In this document: piece by piece, positions 12,760 to 24,370 of the stretch
Layout of the letters: every line of letters starts with the position of its first letter
Numbering within the stretch: the first letter of the stretch is position 1
Origin: Oidiodendron maius Zn
Taxonomy: Eukaryota; Ascomycota; Leotiomycetes; Myxotrichaceae
Direction of reading: 5' to 3'
NCBI GenBank assembly: GCA_000827325.1
Contig: KN832873.1
Span: 510,245 to 574,244 of the forward strand
Length of the DNA stretch: 64,000 nt
Notes under the pieces: model-generated
The model's input: the letters and a program-made list of their open reading frames with translations, nothing else
What the model was told of the DNA's origin: nothing
The model's database searches: none
Position numbers and translations under genes: made by a program

Positions 12760-13275
12760 CTATTCCGGATCGAGCGATGATGAAATTTTTAGAAGCAGAG
12801 CCTTTTGAAAAAAGTCCATGCCGAAGGCAAGACGCTTGGGAAATTCACCGAACGTTGGAATAACCGCGGAACCGTAGAAGGTGTGCAAGCCGGTTTGGGT
12901 GGAGATTGCGTGGTGGAGGAGTGTGATATCTGAATAGCCGCAGAATATCATAGGATGAGCCTTAATCAAGTCGTAGTCCAGGTACCGCAACAGCTCATTA
13001 GCGGACAATCCTCCAGTCGTGCAAGTGATGGCCTTTACTGTTTAAGGGCTAAAGGTAGCATTGTTTCGTTCAGGTAGGATGAGAGAGTTAGAGTTCCAAG
13101 AAAATATACCTTCGGGATCATAAAAAGCATTGTATATTTCCGAGCAACGTGACAAAACCATTTCATAATGCGCCTTCGGCTACGGAATCATTGAAGAGTA
13201 TCTCCACCTTGTACCCAAGGTTCCCAAGTGCTGCTTTTCCTCTATACCCGGAAAAAATCCGTTTAATCTCGCTAG
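12760..13275 (-). pseudogene. S66 peptidase (LD-carboxypeptidase / MccF-like), broken
   Basis: Intact relatives are serine peptidases cutting L,D-peptide or microcin-type amide bonds. Pieces appear in the right order on the minus strand: LARLNGFFPG, then AALGNLGYKVEILFNDS in another frame, then SRCSEIYNAFYDPE in a third. After what looks like a still recognisable intron (GTATAT...AAACAG, about 13041-13114) follow KAITCTTGGLSANELLRYLD, KAHPMIFCGYSDITLLHHAI and TGLHTFYGSAVIPTFGEFP. GYSDIT with the Ser of the nucleophile region is characteristic of S66. The C-terminal half is missing: the frame stops at 12760, next to repeat-like DNA. At least two frame breaks plus the truncation make it a pseudogene. 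Fungal S66 members are scattered and often thought to come from bacteria. Confidence 0.75.
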
Positions 13276-13938
13276 TTACAATTCTTTATCACCAGTCAGT
13301 GCTTTAATACCCTCTTCCAAACTCAACATAGTCGACAACGTAGGTGTCATCCTCCAACGTGACAATCGCGAGACACGATCCCGTTTATCTCTCCATCAAG
13401 CAGAGCAGATAATGCCGAAGCAAGGATCCTAGGAGATGTATGAAGGAGAATACAAATCCTCGGGCTTGAATGAAGGACTTTGAATATCGTGCAGAAGAGA
13501 GGGAACGCCCAGCGAGTCGTCAGATGAGTTTCATATAATAATTTGGTTCCGATTTCGACTGAATCACTCTAATTCAGTTCATCCACCTACAAAGCAGGGA
13601 ATCGTCTATCGCCATTGGATGATTGAATATATTCGTCGCGAGACCGGGGATCTTGTCAAGGCAATGTCGTTGTCATCGCACATTGTTCGCCAAGAAGGAA
13701 GCTTTAGGGTTGCTCAATTGGCGGTCGGAAACGGATCCTCCGAACAAGCACTTGCTGAACTTCCATCACTAAATTTACAGTGCATTCAGGGGACATATCT
13801 CCAGACTGTGGGCCAAAGATCTTTGTTGCGAGATACTAAGATATTCAATCCAATAATAAATCCCTATACCATCATAGGCGCATATACACGCGACAGATCT
13901 GTCAAATTCAAATGACCTTCGGGATCCTCCATTGTCTA
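13276..13938. other. intergenic with one unassigned open frame
   Basis: A plus-strand frame at 13619-13915 (98 codons, with EYIRRETGDLVKAMSLSSHIV) overlaps nothing certain but has no recognised family. It could be a small gene or a relic. The rest shows no motif. Confidence 0.35.
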
Positions 13939-16900
13939 CTAGTCGGACATCTGACTCGGTAGCTGACTCCCATTCAAACCTCTTCCTCGTTGAAAAAACC
14001 ATGCCTTGATTTGATCTTGCCCGTAATAAAGCATCCAAAGATAAACTGAAGGGAGGAGAGCGGAGATGCCTATAAGATCTGCGAAGCCAATAGCTTGAAA
14101 CACTGCCGAAGTTGCGACCACAGTGAGGAAGATGTACCACTGCAATATACCTCTCAAATTCATCCTTTTCCCCATTGGAGGAAGCAATTTGTCCAAAGCA
14201 AATAGTCCTGTGTTGGTCGAGAAGTCAGTGGATTCCTAATAAGGTTGTAGTTCAAATGAAAAGAGCAGATCAAGCTACGTGGGGTAATGCCGGGAGTCAA
14301 TGAGTAAGAGTACGAAAACGGGTTTAACAACGGTGAGGGCAAATAGAAGTCTCGATGTTCGTACCGAAAGGAATACTTGTAGCGATGGCATATGTAACTC
14401 CAGGTAAGAAGATGCTAAGCATAGCATTGAGACCAGTGATGACACAGACTGTAAATATTCGCAGACATATTCGGAGATGTCGACTCTTGTGCGGCCGTGC
14501 TTTCTGTCGCCAGCTCAGCTTCATAAACGGCAACCGTGCCTTCCAAGAGAGGAGGCGTGAATTACTAAGCATGGGGGGGTCCCTCTGCATCCAGATTGCG
14601 AAGAGGTACAGAGGGGGGAGGAAGGCTACGAGTCCCACATTCTGACTATAGTGAATGAGCTTTTTGGTGCCGAAAGACCCTGGAGCCGTCTCGTCAATGG
14701 CTATACAGACACCAAGGAGGGTGGCGTATCCAGTCCATCTCTTCTTCTGGCGTCCACGTAATCTTGCTTGTGCTAGCTTGTAAAGACTGAATGCAACCTG
14801 AGGTGCTCCAAACACAACCTCGAACGGAAGTGGTGGAATGTAGACATCGAGAACGATATTAGACGAAAGGACGAAAACTAACACTGCTAGCCGCCAATAT
14901 ACTTTGTATTGGTAGAAAGAACGAAGAGTAACTCGGAAAATGGGACCGGCGATGATTGGTAGAATGATTGTTGTAGCTGAAAGCGCAAAGGAGATGTATA
15001 AAAACTGGGCGAAGCTCCATAAATGCGGCGAGGGAGAGGATGATGTCTCCATAATAGCAGATACAATTGCATCTGTCTGTTCCTGCGAGAAATTAGAGCC
15101 GCTGGTGGCTTCAGTTGCTGAAGAGGTAGAAGAGGTTGTAGCAGCTCCAGTTGTGTCGACCGCCGCTCGATGAGCAATGTGAGCTGCAAAGAGTTGTCCT
15201 GAAGTACGCAGAGCAAGTGTGGCTGTCGAAGTCTGGGATGATGAGACCGAGTCGTTCAAAGGCTTCGATGTACTAGGGAAGAGGGGGTCCTTGACATTCA
15301 TACCAAACATGCCCTAGATCAATTGTCAGTGTGAATCTTGTATACATGTCAAGTTTGTTCGTAACTCTAGTCATTTAGCCCCTCCAATATGGCTTACATG
15401 ACTCCGAGATGGCCAAGGATGAAGGATTGCTTACCGATATAAGTGAGAAAGGCAGATAAATTGCCGCAAGGAAGGTAAGAATTGCCGTGAGGGTGATCTG
15501 ATGAAGATCTATCTGATCCTTGGTCTAGCCCAGACATTAGTCTTATGTGATTCTGATGTTCAAGGGGTTTGCTTATTGGTTACCATAGCTTGAACATTGG
15601 CCAACGGTTCTTTGATCTCCAGTAGAGCATCTTGAAGGCGTTTGAGGTCTCGTCGAATTTGCTTACACCACCTGTGGAGCTTTTTATACAGCCCGTATTC
15701 TGCGTTGAGCCTATCAGGATTGGCATTCATCCAAGTAGATATCTCTTCGAGTACGGTCGAGGCATCTCGCAAGCCTATGCAAGATTCTTGTCGGTGGTCG
15801 TCTAGATGTAGAAGAAAGTTGATTTTGCTAGCAGTTGGTTTCCTGCGGCCCTCTAGAGTCTATATCGATCAGTAGGCTGAATGTGATAAAGGCCATCTGT
15901 TGCTCACTAAATTTGCGATTTCATCTACTAAAGAGTCAAGGAATGTCTCTGTATCGTTGATAATGAGGGTGTAAATGGAAAACAAAGACGAGATAATCTC
16001 TGTCTCGTTGCTATGAGGAGAGTCGAACTGCTCTTGCAATTGCTTCACCCGTTGCTGCGTGTACCTGTCAAGCATTCCTGTTGAAGCTCTCTCGGTCGGC
16101 TTCCAGATCATCAGTAACTGCCAACCAGAATCCGAAGCGCCCTTTATGAATAGCTTTACTCGTTCTCTTTCTGGACGATCAACTTGTGGCCTCCAAATAT
16201 ATATATCGAAGTCCCAAAGGGATCTTTTATATTCTGGAACTTTGGAATGCCAACAGAATTCCATGGAGATCCAGTCCAGTTTATTGAGGGTAAATTCCGT
16301 GAATTGCGCTAGCAGATGTCAGCTCAAATAAGCATGCAGGCCAAAGGCCGTAACGTACCTTTGTGTTTTGTTTTGAATGTTGTGAAGGGAGTGAACATCC
16401 GCCTTTGAAACCTCGAAGCACCAAAACATGCTTCCAGAACATTCTTTGGTAAAGACCATTCTTCTGCTACAATGATCAAGGCCGATAAGCTTAGAGATTT
16501 ATACTTCCGCCGTAGACGCGACGCATCTGTAATAAAAATCTTGTCTTTGAATGAAAAAAGTTTCCTAATCTTGTCGTTCACGGTGAATGAGATCATGCTT
16601 AGAAGAAACGTTAGCCAGTGAGTCGAGGACATTGTGGCCGATCAGACGGGGTCCGTACCATACTGTTAGTACACCACCTTCCCCGATTTTCAAATCTGAC
16701 CTAAAGTCACTCCAACAATTTGTTTGCAATGGATTTTGTCTCTGGTCAGACGAGTGCTGGATGTGGGGTTGGTTCGGAAGAGGCTTAAAGACATTAATGT
16801 GGACAAGCTGCAAGAAAACTTCAAATAATTCCGGAGAAGGTTTATTCTTAAATCGACTGTAGTCATGTTGTAGATCAGCGATCCGAGAATCGAGGGATTG

Positions 16901-17212
16901 AAATTGCTCAAGGTAAAGCTCAAGTCGATCCTTTACAGTATCGCTCTGCCATGGCCAACTTCTCCAGGAGAAAAATGGCAGCTTTCTCGCTTCACCGATC
17001 TCGGATGTTGGAGATCCTAAATGTCCAGATTCAGAGTCTCCGGACTGTAGAGCTTGAGATCTTGTGGCTGGAAAGTGAGTTGGGTTTGATCGAAATTGCC
17101 GAAGAGGTATAGCCGGTGGGCGCCGCTCGGGGCGTCTCGGATGTAACAGAGGCAGCGGCGGGATGGTAGGAGATGCTCCGAGAAAGCGATTTGAATCTTG
17201 ATTTAAAGACAT
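13939..17212 (-). CDS. CorA-like membrane protein with long cytosolic N-terminus
   Basis: Multi-exon gene (about seven exons). ATG at 17212 opens MSLNQDSNRFLG and a proline/arginine-rich head, then a soluble, partly coiled domain (KDRLELYLEQFQSLDSRIAD). Clear joins are KTKHK to AQFTEFTLNKLDW near 16260-16360, and QAM to TKDQIDLHQITLTAILTFLA near 15520-15585. The first membrane helix LAAIYLPLSLIS is joined by an intron (about 15310-15435) to GMFGMNV, the GMN signature of CorA metal-ion transporters. Unlike classical CorA, which has one more helix, this protein runs on with a low-complexity S/T loop and about five more hydrophobic segments. The last intron (14208-14364) joins SIPFG to LFALDKLLPPMG. 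Mg2+ transport is possible; fungal CorA-like proteins with extra helices are of unknown function. The junction near 16600-16680 is uncertain. Confidence 0.75.
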
Positions 17213-18160
17213 TGCGGCCCGAAATATCACAAGAATCGGAAGTCTGAGAATACATTGAAGTGTTTTTACGCAATGACGAGGCTCTGTTGTTCTGCGGCTG
17301 AAAAATCAATAATTAACTATTGACAAGCTGTGCTACGTGACTTAGCCGCTGGGCCTATACTCCATTGGACAGGCCCAAACACGCCACACCAGGCTGCCAT
17401 GAGATTTGACGAGCCTGAAGTCGAACCTCCACGGCCGAGCATGATTTCATAGAGGTCACAAGCAGACTGGAGTGGCTTAACCACTCTCAGCAGATCGTAA
17501 GTTCGAGATTTGGAGGGCATCACAAGCGTGATTACAAGGCGAACGTATAACTAAAGGCATTTGGCTCCGTTGCTCTTAACATGCACAGCCTACTAAGTGA
17601 GTCGACTCGATAAATGTAACGTGTCAGTAGAATTGTTCTGGGATGTGAATTTGGGGTTGAAGTTAAGGGAAAAGCAAACTTGTGTTTATATTTCGAATAT
17701 GAATTGAGAGATGGGACTTCTTCCTGGGGCGGAATGGAAATCGCAGGTTTCGGCTGAGCTCATGGCACGGACCACCGCGTCTGAAGTTCACACTTGGCGT
17801 CGCGACCTGGATCAAAGACTTTTCAATCTCGACCTCTCACCATCCTCAAGCGTTTTCTCTGCAAACGTGATTTAGAAGATTATACATATATATATAAGTG
17901 TGTGTGTGTGTGTGGTGCATTGTATTAATTTCGGTCCCGGATTTTGACTGGTTTCTAAACTATTTACGTACTCTGGGTCAGTGGTGGAACCCTAAGGGAA
18001 GCATCCAGGTCGACAGACCGACTCTAATACTGTTAGGGTTCATCAACTTATAAGTTCTTGCCTAGTACTTAAATATTCGTAACCAAACTTCGCAAAATTC
18101 AACTTCGACGTATGCAAGCACATATTAATCTGCTAAGCATTCATCAACATCAATAAGATA
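17213..18160. other. intergenic with TA/TG microsatellite
   Basis: Upstream of the CorA-like gene and of the second HET gene. A (TA)n then (TG)n run lies at 17881-17913. The rest has no coding motif. The segment 17400-17520 shows tRNA-like B-box words but no cloverleaf. Confidence 0.5.
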
Positions 18161-19422
18161 ATGGAACCGGAGAGCATCGACGAGGCTATTCTTCCGAGGA
18201 CATTTCGTGACGCCGTCATATTGACCAGAGAGCTCGGTAAAGAGTATCTGTTGATCGACTCACTGTGTATTCTCCAGAAAAAGGACGAAGATGGAAACCC
18301 GGAGTCTAAGGCAGACTGGGAAAAGGAGTCAAAGCTTATGTGCAGGCCTTCGGCTCCGCCTACTTCACTATTGCGGCTAGCTGTGCAGACCATCGGTTCG
18401 ATGGGTTTCTCAAACTACAAGCGCCGCGCCAGTACGTCACCTTGAGTACTGATGGGGGCGCGCAGTTTCACGTTTGCGACGTGATTGACCAGTTTGACGT
18501 CAACGTCGAGCAAGGAGAATTGAACAAAAAAAAGCGGGGTCTTGCACTCTCACGCTGGACGATATATCGCACCAAAAATTCAGACGTACTGGGAGTGTGG
18601 AGATGGCATACGGTGCGAGACATTTACACAGACGAAGAAGTAAGTAGATATCCGGAGCAAGGTTTTTGTCGTGAGCAGATTTGCTCACAATCAGTTGCAG
18701 CCAGAAAGAATTCTTCCTTGGCGACTCAAAATTTCTATATTTAGTCCAGGCCCTACAGAGAAGGCAAAACGCTGCAGCACTACCAGAACCTCTTTGAGCG
18801 GTATTCAACTCTAGGACTATCATACGTCACTGATAGGCCAAGGGCTATCGTAGGACTTGAACAGAGGCTGAAAACAGCTCTCAAGTCGGCCGGTGGCTAC
18901 GGCATCTTTCAGTCCAACTTTCACAGAGGTCTCCTGTGGCATCGTCAACGCTCTCAAGTAGCATTGAATCGAACCAAGTTCGAACCGCAAGATAGAGTTC
19001 CATCCTGGTCATGGGTGGCCTTTGATGGGGAAATACGGGATATGTATGTTCCTTTTGGAGAGACTGACAAAGCTGAATATATTGTCTCGCCATTTGAAGG
19101 GCTCAGTCCCGGCGCACAGTTCACAGAAACGAGTTCTGGGAAGTCAGCCGAGCTTCGAGCTCTGGTGCGCACGTTCAAGCTGGCCGAGGGTACGAAAAGC
19201 GAGCTCATTTTGGATGAACGAGACCGCCAACTAGACGAGCCTCTCAAGTGTGTCATCGTTAGAGCCAGCAATGGAGCTAAGGATAGAACACATTTTGTAC
19301 TGGTCGTTTCATTTCTTGGCGTGGAAGGTGGAGCTGATATTTATGAGAGGGCTGGAGTTGCGTCTTTGGATGCAGCAGAGATTCAGCCTCTGCGAGACAG
19401 GGAATATGTGCGGATTCGATGA
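18161..19422 (+). pseudogene. HET-domain gene remnant
   Basis: Second incompatibility-type gene. Recognisable in order: LPRTFRDAVILTRELGKEYL and DSLCIL (HET core), AYFTIAASCADHRFDGFL, an LSRWTIY block, and VPSWSWVAFDGEIRDMYVPF with a beta-rich tail to the stop at 19420. The N-terminal box (usually around LSHCWG) is absent. The conserved blocks lie in several frames, with about three breaks and no convincing introns between them, so I call it a pseudogene. The C-terminal block remains open for over 150 codons, which suggests decay is fairly recent. It lies upstream of, and in the same direction as, the ankyrin gene. Confidence 0.7.
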
Positions 19423-20344
19423 GCTCACTATGTGTATTGCAGCATCTTAGGTATTTAAGTAGTTAAGCGAGGACTCTTCTTTCATCTCGACGTTCAACCA
19501 CGAACAGAGTGTCCCGCGACTTGGCCACGGACTCAGACCACGCTAATACAGACTTGGGCATGTCAACAAGGTACGTCACCGAGCTCACAGCCACGACCCT
19601 GTAACTCTCACGCCTCCACGGAAAGATCTCTTTGTTAAGAGACGCTCCCAGGCGATGCCCCGTCCTTGGAGCCTGCTCCTCAGCTTGCCAGGCGCCTGGA
19701 AAATGTCTCCAAGATTCTACGAGATTGTCCTCAGCGCGTTCAGGCCCACGACATGCTTCCGCACATCCACGTGAGCAGAGAGGCTTACGCCTGCGTCGGT
19801 ACACTGATACCCAGAATTAAAGGGACATATTTTACTGAGGTGATCCTTACTGACCACCTTTTGCTATCCCCAAATGGGCTTTAAATAGTGGTGGGCTTTC
19901 CCCTCAATAGGCACGCTAGCCCCTCGCTTAGCAGCTCTCGAGTACTGATTAGTTTGACATGAGAGTAAAACTGTGTTATATATGCGCTAGTCCTGAATAG
20001 GCCATTTAATCTTTTTTTTATACCATCCAGCTCCTGAATGCTACCCTCCTATTGGCGAAAGTCTCCTGTTAAGCGAATGTTTAGCGTGCTGGTCGAGGAG
20101 ATACTAATGGGGGTGGTGGTAAGATCTTACATATCACGAGCCAGTTATACGGATGTGAGGTTACTATTTAGGGATCCGCCAAGCCCCTCATCATGCCTTC
20201 TCAGACTCCTGCAACGGCGCAGCAGCACTCTCCAAATTTATGTGTAGACGGCAGGACAGCGTCAGAACACTCGTCATATAAAGATGGAAGAGGGACATCA
20301 CTCGCCTTCCAATGTGCAGATAAACAGTACACAATTTACACAAC
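19423..20344. other. intergenic, no gene seen
   Basis: Region between the HET remnant and the ankyrin gene. Overlapping short frames around 19460-19880 exist on both strands without a known motif. An AT-rich run covers 19960-20040. Confidence 0.4.
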
Positions 20345-21299
20345 ATGGCTAAAGGTAATTAAGCCACTCCCTGTCCTGTCATTAAATAATTAAACCTAAT
20401 ATTGTGTAGATAACGCAAGCGACGAGTTCATCAAGCGCCTGCTCGATGCAACCGCCGCAGGCAAACTCGACCAGATATCTGTCCTGCTCGAAGAGAGTAA
20501 AAAATACAGTCCACTCTCGGTTCCAAATGCCCAGGCTCTCCTAGAGAAAGCAGCACGAAACGGCCAGGCTGAAACGGATCGCTTCCTCTTTGACACTCTA
20601 CCAGAGTGCGGTCAGAAAACCCCATGGGAGCCTACTCTCCCAGAAAGCTTTGATGCGGAAGACTTCCCAAAGACCTGGAGCAGAGCTGAAAACGGAGTTG
20701 TCCACGCTGCTCTCGACGGAACAGATCCACCCAAGGTCATCAAAGTCTTGCTTGATGCCGGGTTGAGCCCAAATTTTGAACTCGGCCAAGCAGGTAATCT
20801 TCTCTCATCCTCGCTGCACTCCACTGAGCTGGTCAAATTACTGCTTGAAAAAGGTGCGGATCCTAACGGCCAATATTTATCCCAGACATACGTTGCGCGA
20901 GCAGCTGCTCTACCTACTGTAGACGTTCTGAATCTACTTGTCAAGCACGGTGCTCGCCTTGAAGGATCTCCTCTCCGGAAAGCTGCCGAGTATAGACGCA
21001 TTCTCAACGTAGAGAGATTGTTAGAACTTGGTCAGGATATCAATGAAGTCTTTACTGAAACCACATACTTGAGCGAGCCGCCATCGCAGGTCATTCTGGG
21101 ATCCGCATTGCATTCCGCGGTCCAAGGAGGGCGGCTCCAGCTCCCGGTCACTAATTCGCCGGCGGAAATGGTGCGTTTTCTACTTGGTCATGGGGCGAAG
21201 GCAGATATCTTGGATGGAGAAGGTAAGACGGCTTTTCAATTGGCGAAGGGTCGAGAGGATATTGTTCAGGCATTTAAGGACCATGGCGTCACTGAGTAA
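20345..21299 (+). CDS. ankyrin-repeat protein
   Basis: Protein-binding scaffold of 299 residues. The start is easy to miss: exon 1 is only 10 nt (20345-20354, MAK plus one base), then the intron 20355-20409 (GTAATT...GTGTAG), then exon 2 to the stop at 21297. The join gives MAKDNASDEFIKRLLDATAA. Repeats are visible as KVIKVLLDAGLSPNFELG, LVKLLLEKGADPNGQ, VLNLLVKHGARLEGSPL, RLLELGQDINE and MVRFLLGHGAKADILDGEGK, about five ankyrin units after a helical N-terminus. No signal peptide, membrane helix or enzyme domain. Its place just after a HET remnant is suggestive, since HET and ankyrin modules often share proteins in fungi, but here they are separate genes. Confidence 0.85.
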
Positions 21300-21769
21300 A
21301 TCATCACAACACGTGTACTGTTTATGAATTCCTATAAGTTCAACTCAATTTTTTGCGAAAGTTGAAGTCTCTTATTCTATGATAATCAACTGACCTGAAC
21401 GTGGTAATATATTTCTACGTCCCTTTTTAATGTCCTCACTTTATTATATCTACAGCTGATCATTACATGCAAGTTGTAGAGGCATGAATAATGACTTGAG
21501 CATATCATTGACCATCACGCAGGACTACTTTGAACCAGATAGAAATATCATCAAGATGACTTAATTTGGAAAGCACAATGATTTGTATTCCGGGCCAGGT
21601 GGGTATACACGACCGAACTTTTAAACTAAAACAAGAAACAATGCAGACCCCAACGCAAAATCAAACGCATGGCAAAACATATCCAAACCAAGCAGATCCG
21701 GTCCAATTCCAAACAAATGTTTACAATACTCACTGCAGGGCATTAATGCCACAACACCTCGTTTCCTAC
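21300..21769. other. intergenic, no gene seen
   Basis: Convergent gap between the ankyrin gene and the secreted-protein gene. AT-rich with no motif; it should hold both 3' ends. Confidence 0.5.
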
Positions 21770-22462
21770 TTAGGTAGTGGTAGAGGTGATAGGACCGACG
21801 AGTGCTCCATCAGGGGACTTGTATGCACTGATCTTGGTGACCTTCTTGCTTGCCAAGCTAGCCAGAAGAATAGGCTTCTCGGCCTGGACCCAAGCAGTCT
21901 CGGTAGTGGTCTTTTTCTGGGCCTCGATTCTCTCCTCAGTGGCATAGTACCAGACTTCGCCCCTGGCCATGGTAGCAAATGCCTTGGACAATGGACGCCA
22001 GAAATTGGCGCTGGCCGCTGGCCAGTCGGGCCAATAGCCTCCTTTGGACTTGTACGCCATGTACGGCTCCCACTCGGGCTTGCTCTTGAGTAGCATCTCC
22101 AGCGTAGTGCGGCCGTGTTTCTGTGCGAAGGCGGTCGAGTCGGCTTCCGTAACACCGGACCAGAAGACCAGCTTTTCGCTGTGGGCCTTTACAGCTGCGG
22201 ACGAGAAAAATGCCGTAAAGTCGGCCTCGGTGGGAGGTGTGCTCGCTGCAGGGACATTACGGGTCTCAAGTGAATTGAAAAAATCGGGTCCGTCGCGTTC
22301 GTAAACGTCTGCGAAGTCAGTTGTGCCATATGATAAACTTTGTTTCTTAAATCGCAGGGTTCTTCACTTACTGCTGTCAACGTCACCAACGGGGGCGGCG
22401 AGAACACCCACAACGGAAGTCAATGCCAATAACGCACTGAGTCCTGCTTGGATGAAATGCAT
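21770..22462 (-). CDS. secreted CD38/ADP-ribosyl-cyclase-like protein (putative NAD glycohydrolase)
   Basis: Exon 1 (22462-22372) encodes a signal peptide, MHFIQAGLSALLALTSVVGV then LAAPV. The intron 22309-22371 (GTAAGT...TTCGCAG) leads to exon 2; total 209 residues. Key residues follow the animal CD38/ADP-ribosyl cyclase pattern: LVFWSG (Trp80), TTLEML (Glu101), YWPDW, then NFWRPLSKAFATMARGEVW (Trp134), and TTTETAW (Glu167). Human CD38 uses Trp125, Glu146, Trp189 and catalytic Glu226. The Trp-Glu spacing is 21 in both, and the FW..-S..FA..A.G.V block matches closely. The expected role would be cleavage or cyclisation of NAD outside the cell. Unlike CD38 it has no cysteine in the mature part, so it lacks the fold's disulfides. 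The family assignment is my inference from motifs; a hypothetical secreted protein is the fallback. Confidence 0.6.
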
Positions 22463-23429
22463 TTTGAATGAAGTTTGCAGCTAAAATTGAGGAAAAATTT
22501 GAAAATTTGAAAAATGTGTAGTTATTGCTGAAGCTACTGAGTGTATGTAAACTGTGTGATGATAGTTCTCCTCCATAACTCCAGAAGGCCGTTCTTATAG
22601 AACTCGAAGGCAGTTCTTTGTCTAAGTTTCTATCTATCTGCGGATTGAATCAGGACAGCTATCCTTTGAGGCTTTGCAAGAGTAAGAACTTCCTCCAATC
22701 TTCCCATATGCTCACGGTCCATGCTCCTGTGCAGACTCTGCCCATCCCTCCAAATTGGAAATAGTTGAACACTTGCTCAATGCCGTTAGTGCGCCAGCTT
22801 TAATGTCCGTCATGCAACTTCAGACCAGGATTAGGATGTGTGGGATGGGATTCAGGTATAGAATCAAGGATCGTTAGCGAGGCTGATGCCGCAGGTGAAA
22901 GCCCCACATATTATTGCGATGGAGTCAACTGGATGGCAGCTCATGTCAGACGAATCTGTAGTAATCTCTGTCCGGAACTGGTTAACCCAGAACTCTCTTT
23001 TACTCAATATAGTCACGTATAAGTGCAATGAACAATATGGACGGGCGCAGCGCTTAGAGAGACATTGAGGATAATACAGAAACGAGATAATAAGTGACGA
23101 AAATAGAAGCATAAAGTTCGGCTTTATAAGTAGCTATATTTACCTTTAGTACTCTAGACTTAATTATATACAGCTTATTTAATTAAATATAGAGTAATTA
23201 AAAGCTTACCTTGCAACCATTCTAGGCTGATTTCCTGGCTCGCTTGTTGTCTGAACTAGAAGGCTGATGGGCTCTCTATCGTCGCGCACACAATCTCCTT
23301 CCCATTAATTCTCAGCTTGTTTATTATGGAAAACTAAGTGCATTCACACTTAGTTAGCATAAACATGGGTTTCAGCGATAGCACTGCCTGGATAGTTAGT
23401 TCCCTCACGTAGGAGCGATCTGTAATGAC
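22463..23429. other. intergenic, AT-rich
   Basis: Upstream of the secreted-protein gene. Apart from a run of overlapping short frames at 22840-23110 I see no gene. 23120-23210 is very AT-rich. Confidence 0.45.
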
Positions 23430-24370
23430 TACGCCGACCAGAAGGTTACCTTAGAGGTGGGCCTCAGCAACCTTCTCGAAGATCCTAACGCCGAACGCCT
23501 CACTAGACTTATGAGGGAGGACATCAGCGATAGTAATATTGAAGCTATTTATAGACAGTTAGCGGATTTTCTGCTAAAGCTCTTCAATCTCGGTTTTGGC
23601 CGGATTTCCTGCCTGCCATCACCAAAAGCTGAAGCCCCAAAACCCGATACCGACACGATAGTTAACATTGCTCATAGCATCCTACTAAATGAAAAAGTTA
23701 GCGCCTTCTATACGGCTTGTATTTTTCTATCATTTCTCTGCCTAATACTCCATAGAGTGTGTTAACTAAGCAAATGATCTCTCGGTCATCGAGACTAGGG
23801 GTTTGCGACGACAGCGGAGTATTTTCAATACGTCGCGGGCACGGTTGAGAGCAGCTCGTTCACAATCCAAACTAGACTGTTGATTCGTAAGATGCTAAAA
23901 ACAAATATGCGGTGTTTAAAGTTCTAAAAGCCCTGATAGGTGACTTGGACAACGCGAAGTATAACCGTTGCAAGTTTAAGCTGATTTGCGACGATCTTGA
24001 CTTACAACTCCGATTATCCGAAGCAGAGAAGATCTTATCATAGTCAGAGTAGTGGACCTCGAGTGGTGATACATGGGACCTATCATCTATTTGGCTCGGC
24101 ACCGTGGTGGCTTCTCCAAAACAGACCTGTCAACAACGCCTGGGATTACAATGGCGACGAGCTGGCCAGGATTGTTGCCCGGCACTTCAAGTAGCTGGAG
24201 ATTTTAAAAGATTATTTGGACGAGGAAGAAACAAAAATGCCAGGGCTGGAATAGAGAAAGCTCTCCAGTCTCGTCAAGTGGTCGCAAGACTCCCGGGCCA
24301 TGTGGCAGTACATGCCCGTCTCGTCCGGCTTTTGAGACATTCAACAAGAATATTGATACTGCTGCTGTGC
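23430..24370 (+). pseudogene. APH-type phosphotransferase (kinase-like), broken
   Basis: Fungal aminoglycoside-phosphotransferase-like proteins are a large kinase-fold family of mostly unknown substrate. Pieces in family order: NLLEDPNAERLTRLMREDIS and IEAIYRQLADFLLKLFNLGF (23457-23600); KFKLICDDL, the site of the catalytic Asp region, near 23970; a VVDLEW block near 24050; FGSAPWWLLQNRPVNN near 24090; then KDYLDEEETKMPG and MWQYMPVSSGF. These lie in different frames with in-frame stops between them, and the N-terminal ATP-binding lobe is absent. It is therefore an inactive remnant. Neighbours give no hint of its former role. Confidence 0.7.

Noticed and set aside
13619-13915. 98-codon plus-strand frame as a gene
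   Set aside because: No recognised motif and it lies close to the 3' end of the CorA-like gene; chance cannot be excluded.
17317-17523. tRNA-like words (GGTTCGACTTC and GAGTGGTTAAGCC) on the minus strand
   Set aside because: No acceptor, T or anticodon stem pairs properly on either strand; no cloverleaf can be drawn.
19460-19884. Overlapping frames on both strands after the HET remnant
   Set aside because: They overlap each other and none carries a conserved motif.
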